Positions 54,726 through 63,834 of a DNA stretch of 64,000 bases are shown here, piece by piece. The DNA lies in the NCBI RefSeq assembly GCF_010365865.1, contig NZ_CP048020.1:2356001-2420000 (forward strand), read 5' to 3'. Each line of letters opens with the position of its first letter. The first letter of the stretch is position 1. The notes beneath the pieces are model-generated. The model was not told the DNA's origin. It saw only the letters and a list, made by a program, of their open reading frames with translations, and did not search any database. A program made the position numbers and the translations under genes. This DNA is from Treponema vincentii (GTDB taxonomy: Bacteria > Spirochaetota > Spirochaetia > Treponematales > Treponemataceae).

Positions 54726-56093
54726 CTATTGAAACCGTTGTATCCGCTCATAGAGCGCTGCGGCAATGGGTAAGAGCGCCTCTTTAGTGTTTTGCGCAGG
54801 ATCATCCAATACCGTTTCCAAAAGATCATGCAAAACAAGACCGAGACATTTCCCCGCCGGGATACCGATAGCCATTAGATCCTTTCCATTAACCGCTAAA
54901 TCTTTAAGGCTGTACGCCCCGTCCTCTTTGAGGAGCGTATCAATCCGTGCCGTAAATTCTACAAGAAAGTTCGGCTCTGCATACGTACCGGTGAGCCCGA
55001 AAACATCCGCTTTTCGCAACGCAAATAAATCATCGATATTTTCTTTCCCAACGCGGACGATAAAACGGCGGACAGCGGCGTCAGTCCATGAAGGATCATA
55101 ATGGAACATGTGTTCGGCAACTAAATGAGCAGTCTTTTCTATTTCGGCATTGGAGTATTTCAGGCGTCGCATAATGCTGCGAGTCATTTTCTCGGAAATA
55201 GCTTCATGACGGTAAAAGGTACAGCTGCCGTCCACCGCTTCCTTGCGGGCAGCGGGCTTCCCGATATCGTGGAAAAGTCCCGCAAGCCGGATATGGATGT
55301 GTTCCATTCCTGCTGGGCAGGCATTGCACACCAGAAAACTGTGGTCGAGTACATCAAAGTGATGATAGCTTCCCTGCCCGATGCCACGGCATTCCATCAG
55401 TTCCGGAATAAAGAGATTCAGCAGCCCCGTGCTTTCCATTAGCCGCAAGCCGGTAAGCGGGGTTTGACAGCTGAGCATTTTTGTAAACTCTTCGCGGAAT
55501 CGTTCAATCGAAATTTTTTTGGTGATATGCAGCGCCTGCGGGATTGCTTGCAATGTTCCTGCATCGACGGTAAAGTCGAGCTGCGCTGCAAAGCGGACAG
55601 CACGGACGGGACGCAAGCCATCCTCTAAAAATCGGTCGAGCGGATTCCCGACTGTTTGAATCCGCCCTGCACGGATATCCGCTCTGCCGTTAAAGGGATC
55701 GACGATTTCTCCGTCAGGAAGAGAAACTGCAATGGCATTCATCGTAAAATCGCGGCGGGCAAGGTCTGCTTCTATACTTGCCGTATATGCAACCGCTGCA
55801 GGGTGCCGTCCGTCGATATAATCCGTTTCGGTACGGAAAGTTGTACATTCGATATGCTTATTTTTATAGATGATAGTAACGGTACCGTGTTCTATTCCGG
55901 TAGGAATTGTCCGCCGGAATAAGCGCATTACTTCCTGCGGTTGCGCATTGGTTGCAATATCCCAATCGCTTGCTTTTTTCTTTAAGAAAAAATCGCGGAC
56001 AGCCCCTCCTACGAGATATGCGGAAAAGCCCGCTTCATGGAAATATCCGCTGATTTCTTTGAGCAGAGAAGAAACGGGAAATTTTTGTTCCAT
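54726..56093 (-). CDS. cca: CCA tRNA nucleotidyltransferase with HD domain
   Basis: 455 residues from ATG 56093; the longer TTG reading at 56108 is less likely. Nucleotidyltransferase head: AYLVGGAVRDFFLKKKASDW followed by DIATNA, with the metal aspartates, then EHGTVTIIYKNKHIECTTFR and ARRDFTMNAIAVSLPDGEIV, and the specificity segment FLEDGLRPVRAVRFAAQLDF. A C-terminal HD domain follows (LAGLFHDIGKPAARK). It adds or repairs the 3'-CCA of tRNAs, which the three tRNA genes in this window do not encode. Assignment is secure. Confidence 0.96.
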   Translation of the reverse strand: MEQKFPVSSLLKEISGYFHEAGFSAYLVGGAVRDFFLKKKASDWDIATNAQPQEVMRLFRRTIPTGIEHGTVTIIYKNKHIECTTFRTETDYIDGRHPAAVAYTASIEADLARRDFTMNAIAVSLPDGEIVDPFNGRADIRAGRIQTVGNPLDRFLEDGLRPVRAVRFAAQLDFTVDAGTLQAIPQALHITKKISIERFREEFTKMLSCQTPLTGLRLMESTGLLNLFIPELMECRGIGQGSYHHFDVLDHSFLVCNACPAGMEHIHIRLAGLFHDIGKPAARKEAVDGSCTFYRHEAISEKMTRSIMRRLKYSNAEIEKTAHLVAEHMFHYDPSWTDAAVRRFIVRVGKENIDDLFALRKADVFGLTGTYAEPNFLVEFTARIDTLLKEDGAYSLKDLAVNGKDLMAIGIPAGKCLGLVLHDLLETVLDDPAQNTKEALLPIAAALYERIQRFQ

Positions 56094-56120
56094 AATTTTA
56101 CACTTCAATACCGGCTTCGG

Positions 56121-57356
56121 TTAAATAAAGAATCGTAAATCTTTTCTGCCGGTCATGTTGAATCGATACGCTGTGATATAGGTTCCCGTTATTGCAGTTA
56201 ATGCGTTAATTGCTGCCGCGATGGAGCTGATAAAAAACGCAGCCGGACGTAAAATCAAATACCCCGACTCAAAGCCTCGTCCGTAAAGCATACACAAGGA
56301 GGTCAGCGCAATATATGTTCCCCCGATAGAAAACCGTCCGAGCAAACATGAAAAGAGAGAGGCATATCCCACAAGCCAAAATATATCGCTAAAAGCTATC
56401 CTAAATACATTAATCGAATAAGATTTTAAAATCACAACAAAACTAACGGTAATGACTAAAGCCGAACCCGCTCTTCCAAAATTAGAGAAAACAGGAAGGG
56501 CAACGGAGGAAATGCGCCGGCGTACACCGAGGCTTTCGTTGGAGTGACGCAGCAATACACTGAGCGCAACATGGGTATCCTGTGAAAAAAAAGCTGCCAT
56601 CATGGGTGCGAGGCTTGCATAGAGAACTCGATACGGATTGATATCGCGGCAAAAGATTTTCAATAATGCGGGATAAATAACAAGCGCGATAATCAACAAA
56701 TCGACAATAAGCAGAATTGCAAAATCGGCAAAAACCGCAGTCAAGAGCATTTCGTGAAATTTAATTACCCAGTAGGACGAAACGGCTACCATACCGAATA
56801 CCAGCATATCCACAAAAAAGACCAGTACCGCATAAGAAATCCGCGCCAAGGAATCGATAAGCGTGATGGTCGGCTTCGCAATATTTCTGTCAACGGCACA
56901 GCCGGCTCCTGCAAACCCACCGAAAATGCAAAGCGGTAGGATATAGGTTCCATTTATCAGTGCTTCGAACGAGCTGGAAGGAAGTAATTGTAATAGCGAT
57001 TCTTTCACACCAAGAACTTGTACATCGGATATGCCTTCTACAAAAATAGGTATACGAGCGGGTGTATGAATAAGTACGGATATTAATCCGATACAGGACA
57101 ATAATAATGCGGCACCGCAGATAATGAGGCTTGTAATAATCGCAACTTTGAGCAGACTTCTATTTTCACGTAATTCAAAGATACTGAGCGTAAATCCGAA
57201 AAAAACTGCCGGATAGAGGGCATACCTTCCGAACTGTATCGCTGCTTTTGATAAAAAGTCTACAGCCTGTACAAATAGCGTATTTTCAGCACCGGCGACA
57301 AGAGCAAAGGTCACCCCCAGCACAATACCGATAAAATATTTCAACCAAATTTTCAT
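56121..57356 (-). CDS. Dicarboxylate/amino acid:cation symporter (DAACS)
   Basis: 411 residues and about eight membrane segments. The N-terminus (IWLKYFIGIVLGVTFALVAG) and early segment FGRYALYPAVFFGFTLSIFE fit PF00375. The central part is ALINGTYILPLCIFGGFAGA. The transport core is AFFSQDTHVALSVLLRHSNE, in place of the usual serine-rich AFSTSSSAATLP loop, and then SVALPVFSNFGRAGSALVIT, in place of PxGAT-N-DG. These differences suggest an altered substrate. It probably uses Na+ or H+ to import glutamate, aspartate or a dicarboxylate. The gene is 27 bases upstream of cca in the same direction. Confidence 0.82.
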   Translation of the reverse strand: MKIWLKYFIGIVLGVTFALVAGAENTLFVQAVDFLSKAAIQFGRYALYPAVFFGFTLSIFELRENRSLLKVAIITSLIICGAALLLSCIGLISVLIHTPARIPIFVEGISDVQVLGVKESLLQLLPSSSFEALINGTYILPLCIFGGFAGAGCAVDRNIAKPTITLIDSLARISYAVLVFFVDMLVFGMVAVSSYWVIKFHEMLLTAVFADFAILLIVDLLIIALVIYPALLKIFCRDINPYRVLYASLAPMMAAFFSQDTHVALSVLLRHSNESLGVRRRISSVALPVFSNFGRAGSALVITVSFVVILKSYSINVFRIAFSDIFWLVGYASLFSCLLGRFSIGGTYIALTSLCMLYGRGFESGYLILRPAAFFISSIAAAINALTAITGTYITAYRFNMTGRKDLRFFI

Positions 57357-57406
57357 AACGACTGAGTGTAACCCAAAGATTGTACTGCGTCAACGCCAGC
57401 ACGCTA

Positions 57407-57591
57407 CGGGTACACGCATCAGGTAGTTATGACAGCCCTGCAAAATATATAGGCTGTTCAACCAGAGTTTCGCTGCTACGCAGCTCAAATGGTCTCCCAG
57501 CCTATATATTTTGCAGAATTGGAGCTATTTCCCTGATGCGTTTACCCGTCTACTGGAAAAATGTGCGAAATTTTGGATAAAATTTTGCACA
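57407..57591. repeat. Covarying palindromic element, copy 3 (with hairpin B)
   Basis: Outer arms CGGGTACACGCATCAGG (57407-57423) and 57532-57548, one mismatch. Inner arms CTGCAAAATATATAGGCTG (57438-57456) and 57498-57516, perfect. The 41-base core (57457-57497) keeps CAACCAGAGTT and CTCAAATGGTCTC but has a different inner stem, GCTGC/GCAGC in place of GAACC/GGTTC. Hairpin B: TGTGCGAAATTTT-GGAT-AAAATTTTGCACA (57562-57591). A further GGTAAACGCATCA at 57599-57611 repeats the outer arm. Both flanking genes are on the minus strand. Confidence 0.87.
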
Positions 57592-57613
57592 AAAGGAAGG
57601 TAAACGCATCAAG

Positions 57614-58198
57614 CTATTTTTTCATCAAATCTACGCCTGACTTCCATGCTTGGCCGACTTTTTCTCCGATGGCATAATAGCCGTTTTGGAATTGATCAAA
57701 AATGAATGCATTGAGCTTTGACGGTTCAACTTTGCCCTTTTCGTTTAAAACAGCCTCATCTGCAAGAACTCCGACGATTTCCCCGACAACGTAAAAGCCG
57801 AACACTGCATTTTTTATCTCTACTACTTTGCACTCAAGCGTAAGGGGAAACTCTTGGATAATCGGTGCGTCTACCTTGGCGCTCTTAACCGCCGTTAAGC
57901 CGCTGCGTTCAAATTTATCCGGCATCGTATTTCCGCTTGCAATACCAAAGAAATCCGCTTCCTCGATATGAGGGATATCCGCAACACTGAGGGTGAACGC
58001 TTTTTTGTACTTGAGATTCGCCGCAGTCTTATGTTTTTCATCAAGATTCATCAAAACCATATTTTCTGCACAGATACCGCCCCATGCCATATTCATTACA
58101 TCAACTTTTCCATCCTCACCGTAAGTCGCTATCATGAGTACGGGCATCGGGAATAAAAACGGATGAACTCCCAGCTCTTTTTTTGTATGGCTCTGCAT
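57614..58198 (-). CDS. Flavin reductase-like (flavoredoxin) protein
   Basis: 194 residues of the flavin reductase-like FMN-binding split-barrel family PF01613. Motifs: PFLFPMPVLMIATYGEDGKV near the start, VMNMAWGGICAENMVLMNLD, KHKTAANLKYKKAFTLSVAD, YFGIASGNTMPDKFERSGLT-like (DFFGIASGNTMPDKFERSG) and a C-terminal hairpin YVVGEIVGVLADE. Such proteins pass electrons through bound FMN in anaerobes. AGGAGG precedes the ATG at 58198. It is probably monocistronic; its stop abuts repeat copy 3. Confidence 0.9.
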   Translation of the reverse strand: MQSHTKKELGVHPFLFPMPVLMIATYGEDGKVDVMNMAWGGICAENMVLMNLDEKHKTAANLKYKKAFTLSVADIPHIEEADFFGIASGNTMPDKFERSGLTAVKSAKVDAPIIQEFPLTLECKVVEIKNAVFGFYVVGEIVGVLADEAVLNEKGKVEPSKLNAFIFDQFQNGYYAIGEKVGQAWKSGVDLMKK

Positions 58199-58207
58199 TG
58201 TGTCCTC

Positions 58208-58363
58208 CTATACGCTGTCTTGTTTTTTTAACAGCATGTTCGCATAGAGATTATAAATAAATGGCTGGGCATACGGATCAAAAGGCAAAGCTCTGACAGA
58301 AAGAAAAGTCGCACTTGCCGTCTCACTCGGTGCACCAACCGATGGACTAATTATATACACCAT
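58208..58363 (-). CDS. Possible small ORF or gene remnant (51 codons)
   Basis: An open frame of 51 residues ending SVRALPFDPYAQPFIYNLYA then NMLLKKQDSV. It looks protein-like in composition but has no ribosome site before its ATG. It ends two bases from the ribosome site of the flavin reductase gene. It may be the tail of a decayed gene or chance. Confidence 0.2.
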   Translation of the reverse strand: MVYIISPSVGAPSETASATFLSVRALPFDPYAQPFIYNLYANMLLKKQDSV

Positions 58364-58374
58364 TAACAATCTGT

Positions 58375-58704
58375 CTACTTATATGAATCGGGCGCCTGAC
58401 CAAAATATCCGACTAATATATCTTTGATATAGTTGTACCGCCGAGCATAAGAATTTTCTACAGGAATAAGGGTAAATCCTTGCTCTTTGCAAATATCTTT
58501 TTTCTTCGTGTCATTATCTTTTATGGTCGCATTATTATAATGCTCTCGTCCGTTTAATTCAATCGCAAGGATTGGTTCTTTCTTATTTCTATAGCCGATT
58601 TTATAAATCACAAAATCAAAACTGCATCGAAAAAAATAGTCCCGATGAACCGTCCCCGGTTTAAAAATATGCGAAGCTTGTACTTCTGTTTCGACGCAGT
58701 ATTT
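58375..58704 (-). pseudogene. DUF2726-like PD-(D/E)XK nuclease tail after an in-frame stop
   Basis: Directly after the helicase TAA the same frame continues for 109 codons: YCVETEVQASHIFKPGTVHR, then DYFFRCSFDFVIYKIGYRNK, then EPILAIELNGREHYNNATIK followed by DNDTKKKDICKEQGFTLIPV. This is a complete DUF2726-type endonuclease domain, with the acid in DFVIY, the E in AIELNG and the downstream lysine region. It normally forms the C-terminus of helicase or restriction-like proteins. One codon, TAA at 58705-58707 in AAATTAAAAAT, separates it from the helicase. Either a stop mutation, a sequence error or a separately started protein (ATG at 58611) explains it. Confidence 0.7.
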
Positions 58705-61464
58705 TTAATTTTTTAAAGAAATAATTGAAAGTGCATGGTTCAATGTTTCCAAAAAAGCGTCTTCTGTTTCCGTTTTATACGGTTTTGTACCAAGTGCTCG
58801 CGAATCATTTGTACAGTTTGTTATCTTGTATGAGCCCTTTGCTTTTACATATTCCGCAAGTTCATAGATATCGTCTGATTTTGTCTTCTCTGCATTCCGG
58901 TGCAGCTGATTAAGAACAGTATTATTTGAAAATATCACAAGGCGATCTTTTGCACGGGATGTTGCAACATTGATAAGCTCACCATTATTTTTTAACCACT
59001 CGTAAGTTTTATTATTAGTGGTATCGGTCAATGCGAGTGAGAATAGAATAACATCCTTTTCGTCGCCTTGGAATGCATGAACCGTTCCGCAACTGTATTT
59101 TTTTGGATTGATACCAGCTTCCCTTATTGAAAATTCTATCTGTTCCTTTTGACTTCTAAACGGAGTAATAATCCCGATACTTTTATCAGGATTATTTTTT
59201 ATATAATGTACAATCGCTTCCGCTTCTTGTTTGGAAGTATTTTTAAAATTAGTTCTTGTACTATCAACATTATAAAATACCAATGGTTCCGAAACCGTAG
59301 ACTCTGATACTATATTTAACCGGTTGTTATAATATTTTTCATTATTGAATTGAATGATTTTTTTATTACAACGATAATGATTATGAAGTAAGATTTCTTC
59401 GCTGATTGAATCGTTTGCTAAAAAAGTTTTATAGATTGAATTTGTAATATAATCGTAATCGTCAGAAATACCGTATTTTGTTCTTAATGCTTTGTTGATA
59501 TTCTCATCCAAGGTAATTACCGGATTAAGCTGTTGCGGATCACCTACCAGCATAAGCGTTTTACCGCGTATAATCGGGATAAGTGATAGAGCTGTATTAC
59601 ACTGACTGGCTTCATCAATTATAGTGCAATCAAAACAAAGTTTGCCACTGCCGAGTTTATGCGCCGAAATACAAGTAGTTGCAATAATCGGAAAAATCTT
59701 TTGCAGTTTGCAAATATTATCATCGACGGATGTATATTTATTAAAAGCCGTAATGCGTTCTTCCTCTTTTTCAAGTTTTAAAATAAGACGAAGATCATCA
59801 TACTCCGGTTCTGATAGCTGTTGGATATATCTTGCTGATATATAATAAAGATATTTTAGAAACTCATTTTCATCATTTTCCAAAAGATTAAGAGCATCCT
59901 GATCGGAAACCTTGGGGATTTCATTAAGTTTCTTTCTGATTGCATTAAGCTGCTGTCCTTCCAAAACAAGCCGCATTTCCATACTTGTGTTTTTTTCAAG
60001 CATTGCTTCAAGTGTATCTTTTCGTTCGGCAAGTTCTACCGTTTCTTGATGATTTTTTAACAATGTCGATAGTTTTTTTGTTCGCTCTATCGTATCGTAT
60101 TTATTTCGTTCAAGTGTTGTACTATATATTGTAATGTTTGAACATTTTTGATACAGCGTTTCTATATAGTTTAATGCTTCTTTTACTTTCTCATTACTGC
60201 CAAGGCGGAGAATTGGAAATGGTATAATATCGATAGTTCCGGAGTGCCTTTTATATTGCAGTGAACTTAAAGTCTGAAACACAGTATCGATTGGATGGTT
60301 GTTATACGAAGAAAATAGAACCGTTTTATTGTTAAAGAATGCGGTGATAATAGTGTTTATTATTGTATTGGTTTTGCCTGTTCCGGGCGGCCCTTGTGTA
60401 TACGATACAGGGCTATGCATTGCATTGTGTATGGAAAGCAGCTGATCAAGATTTATTTTTTTATTCAGTAATGTTATCGGTATATCATTTTCATTTTTTT
60501 CAATACTATGCAGTTCTCCGAAGAATGCACGTATTGGAATGGAGACCTTACCGGTTTCATACATAGTCAGAATCGATTCGTATTCTTTTTCAAGATTGAC
60601 TTTGACATTTCGTTGTAAATATAAAAAATACGGACGATCATCTATTTTTCCTTTTGAAATTTTTTCCTGAATGATGTTTTCAATTTTTTGTAAGTTTTTA
60701 TCAAAATCTTTGAGTAGATATAATTCACATGGTTCAAGAAAGCGACGAATACTTTCAATCTTACCGTCGTCCGAATCGGCATTCATATAGAATTCTTTAT
60801 TAAAAGAAATTTCGTTTGATATTTCTAATGTATGTTTTTCGACATTTAAAAATATTTCACGATACGCAAGTACATATAGCCCTTTCCGGGTATAAAGGCT
60901 TAGTTTATTTAGACACAGCTGCCCCTCCATTTGATGTTTTTTCTGCTTTATATTCAGTTTTTTATTAAACGCATCAACAATTTCTCGATACTGCGTATCA
61001 GATAAGCAATATTCTTGTGGATTACTGAGGAGGACATTGTCATCTAAATTTTCTATGAGGCAAAAATCATTGTTTAATGACGGAATACTTTCAAATTTAT
61101 TGCAATCCGCAAGGTAATTGAGAATTTTGAAGTTTGCAGAGCCATCAAATAGTAATTCATACTTTGCAGGATTACAATCAATATCGTCAACAAGATGTTG
61201 ATTTATCGGCATATATGTACCATTTACAATACTTGCCGATAGTATACGTTCTACAGAAAGCAACATATTATCTGCAAGTGTATACGTATGAAGATGGAGG
61301 CCACTGCATTGTAAAGTGTACAATGTTCCGTCCTTATTTTTGAGAATGTCTTTTATTCCTATCCAGAATCGAGAAACTTGCTCACTTTTTTTATTGCAGT
61401 ACTCAACATAGAGCCACTTTCCTTCATATACTGCACGAAAAATTTGTCTTGTAATGCTATTCAT
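58705..61464 (-). CDS. SF1 (UPF1/AAA_11-AAA_12) helicase, possibly fused to a nuclease
   Basis: 919 residues. The N-terminal 80 residues resemble a WYL-type domain (AVYEGKWLYVEYCNKKSEQV then SRFWIGIKDI). A middle domain follows, then the helicase: Walker A SYTQGPPGTGKTNTIINTII (about 355-370), motif II CTIIDEASQCNTALSLIPII, motif III MLVGDPQQLNPVITLD, HNHYRCNKKI, GIITPFRSQKEQIEF, VHAFQGDEKDVILFSLALTD and NVATSRAKDRLVIFSNN. The last motifs define the UPF1-like branch. The frame continues past its stop into a DUF2726 nuclease domain, giving 1029 residues in an undamaged form. Helicase-nuclease proteins of this plan often lie in defence islands, and a BREX-like pair lies upstream here. Confidence 0.85.
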   Translation of the reverse strand: MNSITRQIFRAVYEGKWLYVEYCNKKSEQVSRFWIGIKDILKNKDGTLYTLQCSGLHLHTYTLADNMLLSVERILSASIVNGTYMPINQHLVDDIDCNPAKYELLFDGSANFKILNYLADCNKFESIPSLNNDFCLIENLDDNVLLSNPQEYCLSDTQYREIVDAFNKKLNIKQKKHQMEGQLCLNKLSLYTRKGLYVLAYREIFLNVEKHTLEISNEISFNKEFYMNADSDDGKIESIRRFLEPCELYLLKDFDKNLQKIENIIQEKISKGKIDDRPYFLYLQRNVKVNLEKEYESILTMYETGKVSIPIRAFFGELHSIEKNENDIPITLLNKKINLDQLLSIHNAMHSPVSYTQGPPGTGKTNTIINTIITAFFNNKTVLFSSYNNHPIDTVFQTLSSLQYKRHSGTIDIIPFPILRLGSNEKVKEALNYIETLYQKCSNITIYSTTLERNKYDTIERTKKLSTLLKNHQETVELAERKDTLEAMLEKNTSMEMRLVLEGQQLNAIRKKLNEIPKVSDQDALNLLENDENEFLKYLYYISARYIQQLSEPEYDDLRLILKLEKEEERITAFNKYTSVDDNICKLQKIFPIIATTCISAHKLGSGKLCFDCTIIDEASQCNTALSLIPIIRGKTLMLVGDPQQLNPVITLDENINKALRTKYGISDDYDYITNSIYKTFLANDSISEEILLHNHYRCNKKIIQFNNEKYYNNRLNIVSESTVSEPLVFYNVDSTRTNFKNTSKQEAEAIVHYIKNNPDKSIGIITPFRSQKEQIEFSIREAGINPKKYSCGTVHAFQGDEKDVILFSLALTDTTNNKTYEWLKNNGELINVATSRAKDRLVIFSNNTVLNQLHRNAEKTKSDDIYELAEYVKAKGSYKITNCTNDSRALGTKPYKTETEDAFLETLNHALSIISLKN

Positions 61465-61570
61465 AAGAGTATCCGATATTGCTCTTACTTAGAAGTATAG
61501 ACATATTAGACCTGTTCGGCAACTTCCGTTTCTAAACAGGTTTATTGTATAACTTGGTCTGTGTTTCATA

Positions 61571-63814
61571 TTATGTTTTCTCCATATTTCCCTTCCATCC
61601 CAGCACCCGCTGCTTCATTCCGGCGATATCCAGCACTCCTAAGGCAAATCCTTTGCGCACCAGCTCAGAGGGAACATACTCGTCGTATTTGTCAAAGACG
61701 GGAACTTCGTTCTCGTACACAAGCTCCAGCGGATCAAAGTTTTGTGCGGCTTCTTCGGCAATAATGCGATAGAATTCCTGTGCGCTTACCTGCATGGTGA
61801 ACTGTAGGTAGTACGGTCTGGACGGACTCAAGCCTTTGATCCCAAGCCGTGCACCGCAGCGGAGCTTGAGAAAACGTTCCAACGCAAGAAAAGCATAGCT
61901 GCCCAGCTGAGGAAAGAGCGCCCACATAGAGCCGCCGAGGGAAATGAGCGGGTGAGTGTCCATCCCTGCCTTGCTGAACGTATTCCGCGCTTCCTGCAAT
62001 CGGCACACGGCATGGCGCATCAGGTACGGGTAGCTTTTCTGTTCGGCAAGGACAGTATGCATCCGTTCCAAAATACGGGTATGTATATCGCCTGCCACAT
62101 CACCGAAATACGCAGGGATATTCCCCTTTACCAGCGTACAGTATACCTCGCGGCGCTGGTGATCCACCTCGTCCACTACCCACACTCTGCCTGCAATGGC
62201 TATCTTCTCGCCCGCAGGCGGCGGCTTGACGATTGTTCCCAGCTCTTCGGAACCGGAACGCACCGTGTATTCGATATTTTCTTGGAACACTGCGTAAAAC
62301 TTATAATTGTTGACAACCCGCTCTCCGGTAATCCCGACAATCAGCCCGCCGTTTTCCGTGCGGTTAATATGATCAATAGTGATAAGGTGCCGGAGCAAGG
62401 TACGGAAGTCCTCCTGAGTGATGCGGCGGAATACCGACAGGGTCAGTACTCTGGAGGCCAGCTCTGCCGGTGTCATCTCACCTGAGGAGGCAAGCGTACT
62501 CATGGTCTGGTGATAGAGCAGGGAGAAGGGCAGCTTTTCCGTGCGCGGCGGTTCCACAAAGCGCTCTTCGATATAAAGCTGAACAAGTGCAATTCCTTGA
62601 ATGAGATACCACGGAATCATCTCCGGCAACATTGCCCGCGCTTCGGGATGATCTTCCCGCATAACAAACCACATTTCCGAAGGAGTGCCGCGCCGTCCGG
62701 TACGTCCCATACGCTGTAAAAAACCGGAAACGGTAAAGGGTGCGTCAATCTGGAATGCCCGCTCCAGCCTCCCGATATCAATCCCCAGCTCCAGTGTAGC
62801 GGTAGCGCACACACTGATGAGCGAGTCGTCATCCTTCATTTCTTCTTCCGCACTTTCGCGGTACGAAGCGGAAAGGTTGCCGTGGTGAATTAAAAAGCGG
62901 TCGGGTTCGTGGTTGACTTCACAGTATTGCCGGAGGTGCTGGCATACGGATTCGCACTCTTCGCGGGAATTGGTAAACACGAGGCATTTTTTACCGCGGG
63001 TATGCTCAAAGATATAGCCCATCCCCGGATCGGCAGCCTTGGGGGCAGTATCCGTCGCGGCTTCTACGGTAAGCGCCTCTACTGTGATGGGCTTGCCTTC
63101 GTCAGCTTGAGGTTCCGTGTTGAAGAAGTGTTCCATCGAAAGCCGCCACACCTCTTTGCCGCCGTCGCATTTGGGGATAGCCGTTTCTCTCCCGCTGCCT
63201 GCAGCAAGAAAGGCTCCCGCTTCTTCAGGGTTACCGAGTGTGGCGGAAAGCCCAACCCGCCGGGGATTGCAGCCCGCAGTCCGGCAGAGCCGCTCGATCA
63301 GACAAAAGGTTTGCCCGCCGCGGTCGGCACGCAACAGGGAGTGGACTTCATCAATGACAATAAACCGTAGGTCATGGAACAAAGAGGGTATTTCGCTCTG
63401 CTTGGTGATCATCAGCGCTTCAAGAGATTCCGGGGTGATCTGCAAAATCCCCGCCGGTTTACGGAGCAGCTTCCGTTTTTGGCTCTGCGGCGCATCACCA
63501 TGCCATCGCGTTACAGCGATTCCCGCTTCCTCGCAAAGCTCGTTCAGCCGTCCGAACTGATCATTGATGAGCGCCTTGAGCGGAGCGATGTACAACACTC
63601 CCACCGAGGCAGCAGGCTCTTCGTATAAGAGGCTCAAGATTGGAAAAAACGCCGCTTCGGTTTTGCCGGAGGCGGTGGATGCCGTCAGCAGCACATTGTT
63701 ATCGGTATTGAAAAGAGCATCGCCCGCCGCATTCTGCACCGCGCGAAGCGCCTGCCAGCCGGAGCGATAAATATAATCCTGTATAAAAGGGGCGTATTGA
63801 TTAAAAATATCCAT
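61571..63814 (-). CDS. Lhr-like DEAD/DEAH helicase, BrxHI type
   Basis: 747 residues from ATG 63814; a GTG at 63829 is possible. The first half is a superfamily 2 helicase: TASTASGKTEAAFFPILSLL (motif I), APLKALINDQFGRL, LQITPESLEALM, FIVIDEVHSLLRADRGGQTF, VGLSATLGNPEEA, KKCLVFTNSREECESVCQHL, HHGNLSASYRESAEEEMKD, ATATLELGIDIGRLERAFQI and LQRMGRTGRRG. A long C-terminal region ends VYENEVPVFDKYDEYVPSEL then VRKGFALGVLD, as in Lhr-like helicases paired with BrxD (DUF2791) ATPases. The preceding partial gene may be such an ATPase. DEAH-type acids and arginine finger are present, so it should be active. Confidence 0.88.
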   Translation of the reverse strand: MDIFNQYAPFIQDYIYRSGWQALRAVQNAAGDALFNTDNNVLLTASTASGKTEAAFFPILSLLYEEPAASVGVLYIAPLKALINDQFGRLNELCEEAGIAVTRWHGDAPQSQKRKLLRKPAGILQITPESLEALMITKQSEIPSLFHDLRFIVIDEVHSLLRADRGGQTFCLIERLCRTAGCNPRRVGLSATLGNPEEAGAFLAAGSGRETAIPKCDGGKEVWRLSMEHFFNTEPQADEGKPITVEALTVEAATDTAPKAADPGMGYIFEHTRGKKCLVFTNSREECESVCQHLRQYCEVNHEPDRFLIHHGNLSASYRESAEEEMKDDDSLISVCATATLELGIDIGRLERAFQIDAPFTVSGFLQRMGRTGRRGTPSEMWFVMREDHPEARAMLPEMIPWYLIQGIALVQLYIEERFVEPPRTEKLPFSLLYHQTMSTLASSGEMTPAELASRVLTLSVFRRITQEDFRTLLRHLITIDHINRTENGGLIVGITGERVVNNYKFYAVFQENIEYTVRSGSEELGTIVKPPPAGEKIAIAGRVWVVDEVDHQRREVYCTLVKGNIPAYFGDVAGDIHTRILERMHTVLAEQKSYPYLMRHAVCRLQEARNTFSKAGMDTHPLISLGGSMWALFPQLGSYAFLALERFLKLRCGARLGIKGLSPSRPYYLQFTMQVSAQEFYRIIAEEAAQNFDPLELVYENEVPVFDKYDEYVPSELVRKGFALGVLDIAGMKQRVLGWKGNMEKT

Positions 63815-63834
63815 CGCTCTTCTGCGCACTCACC

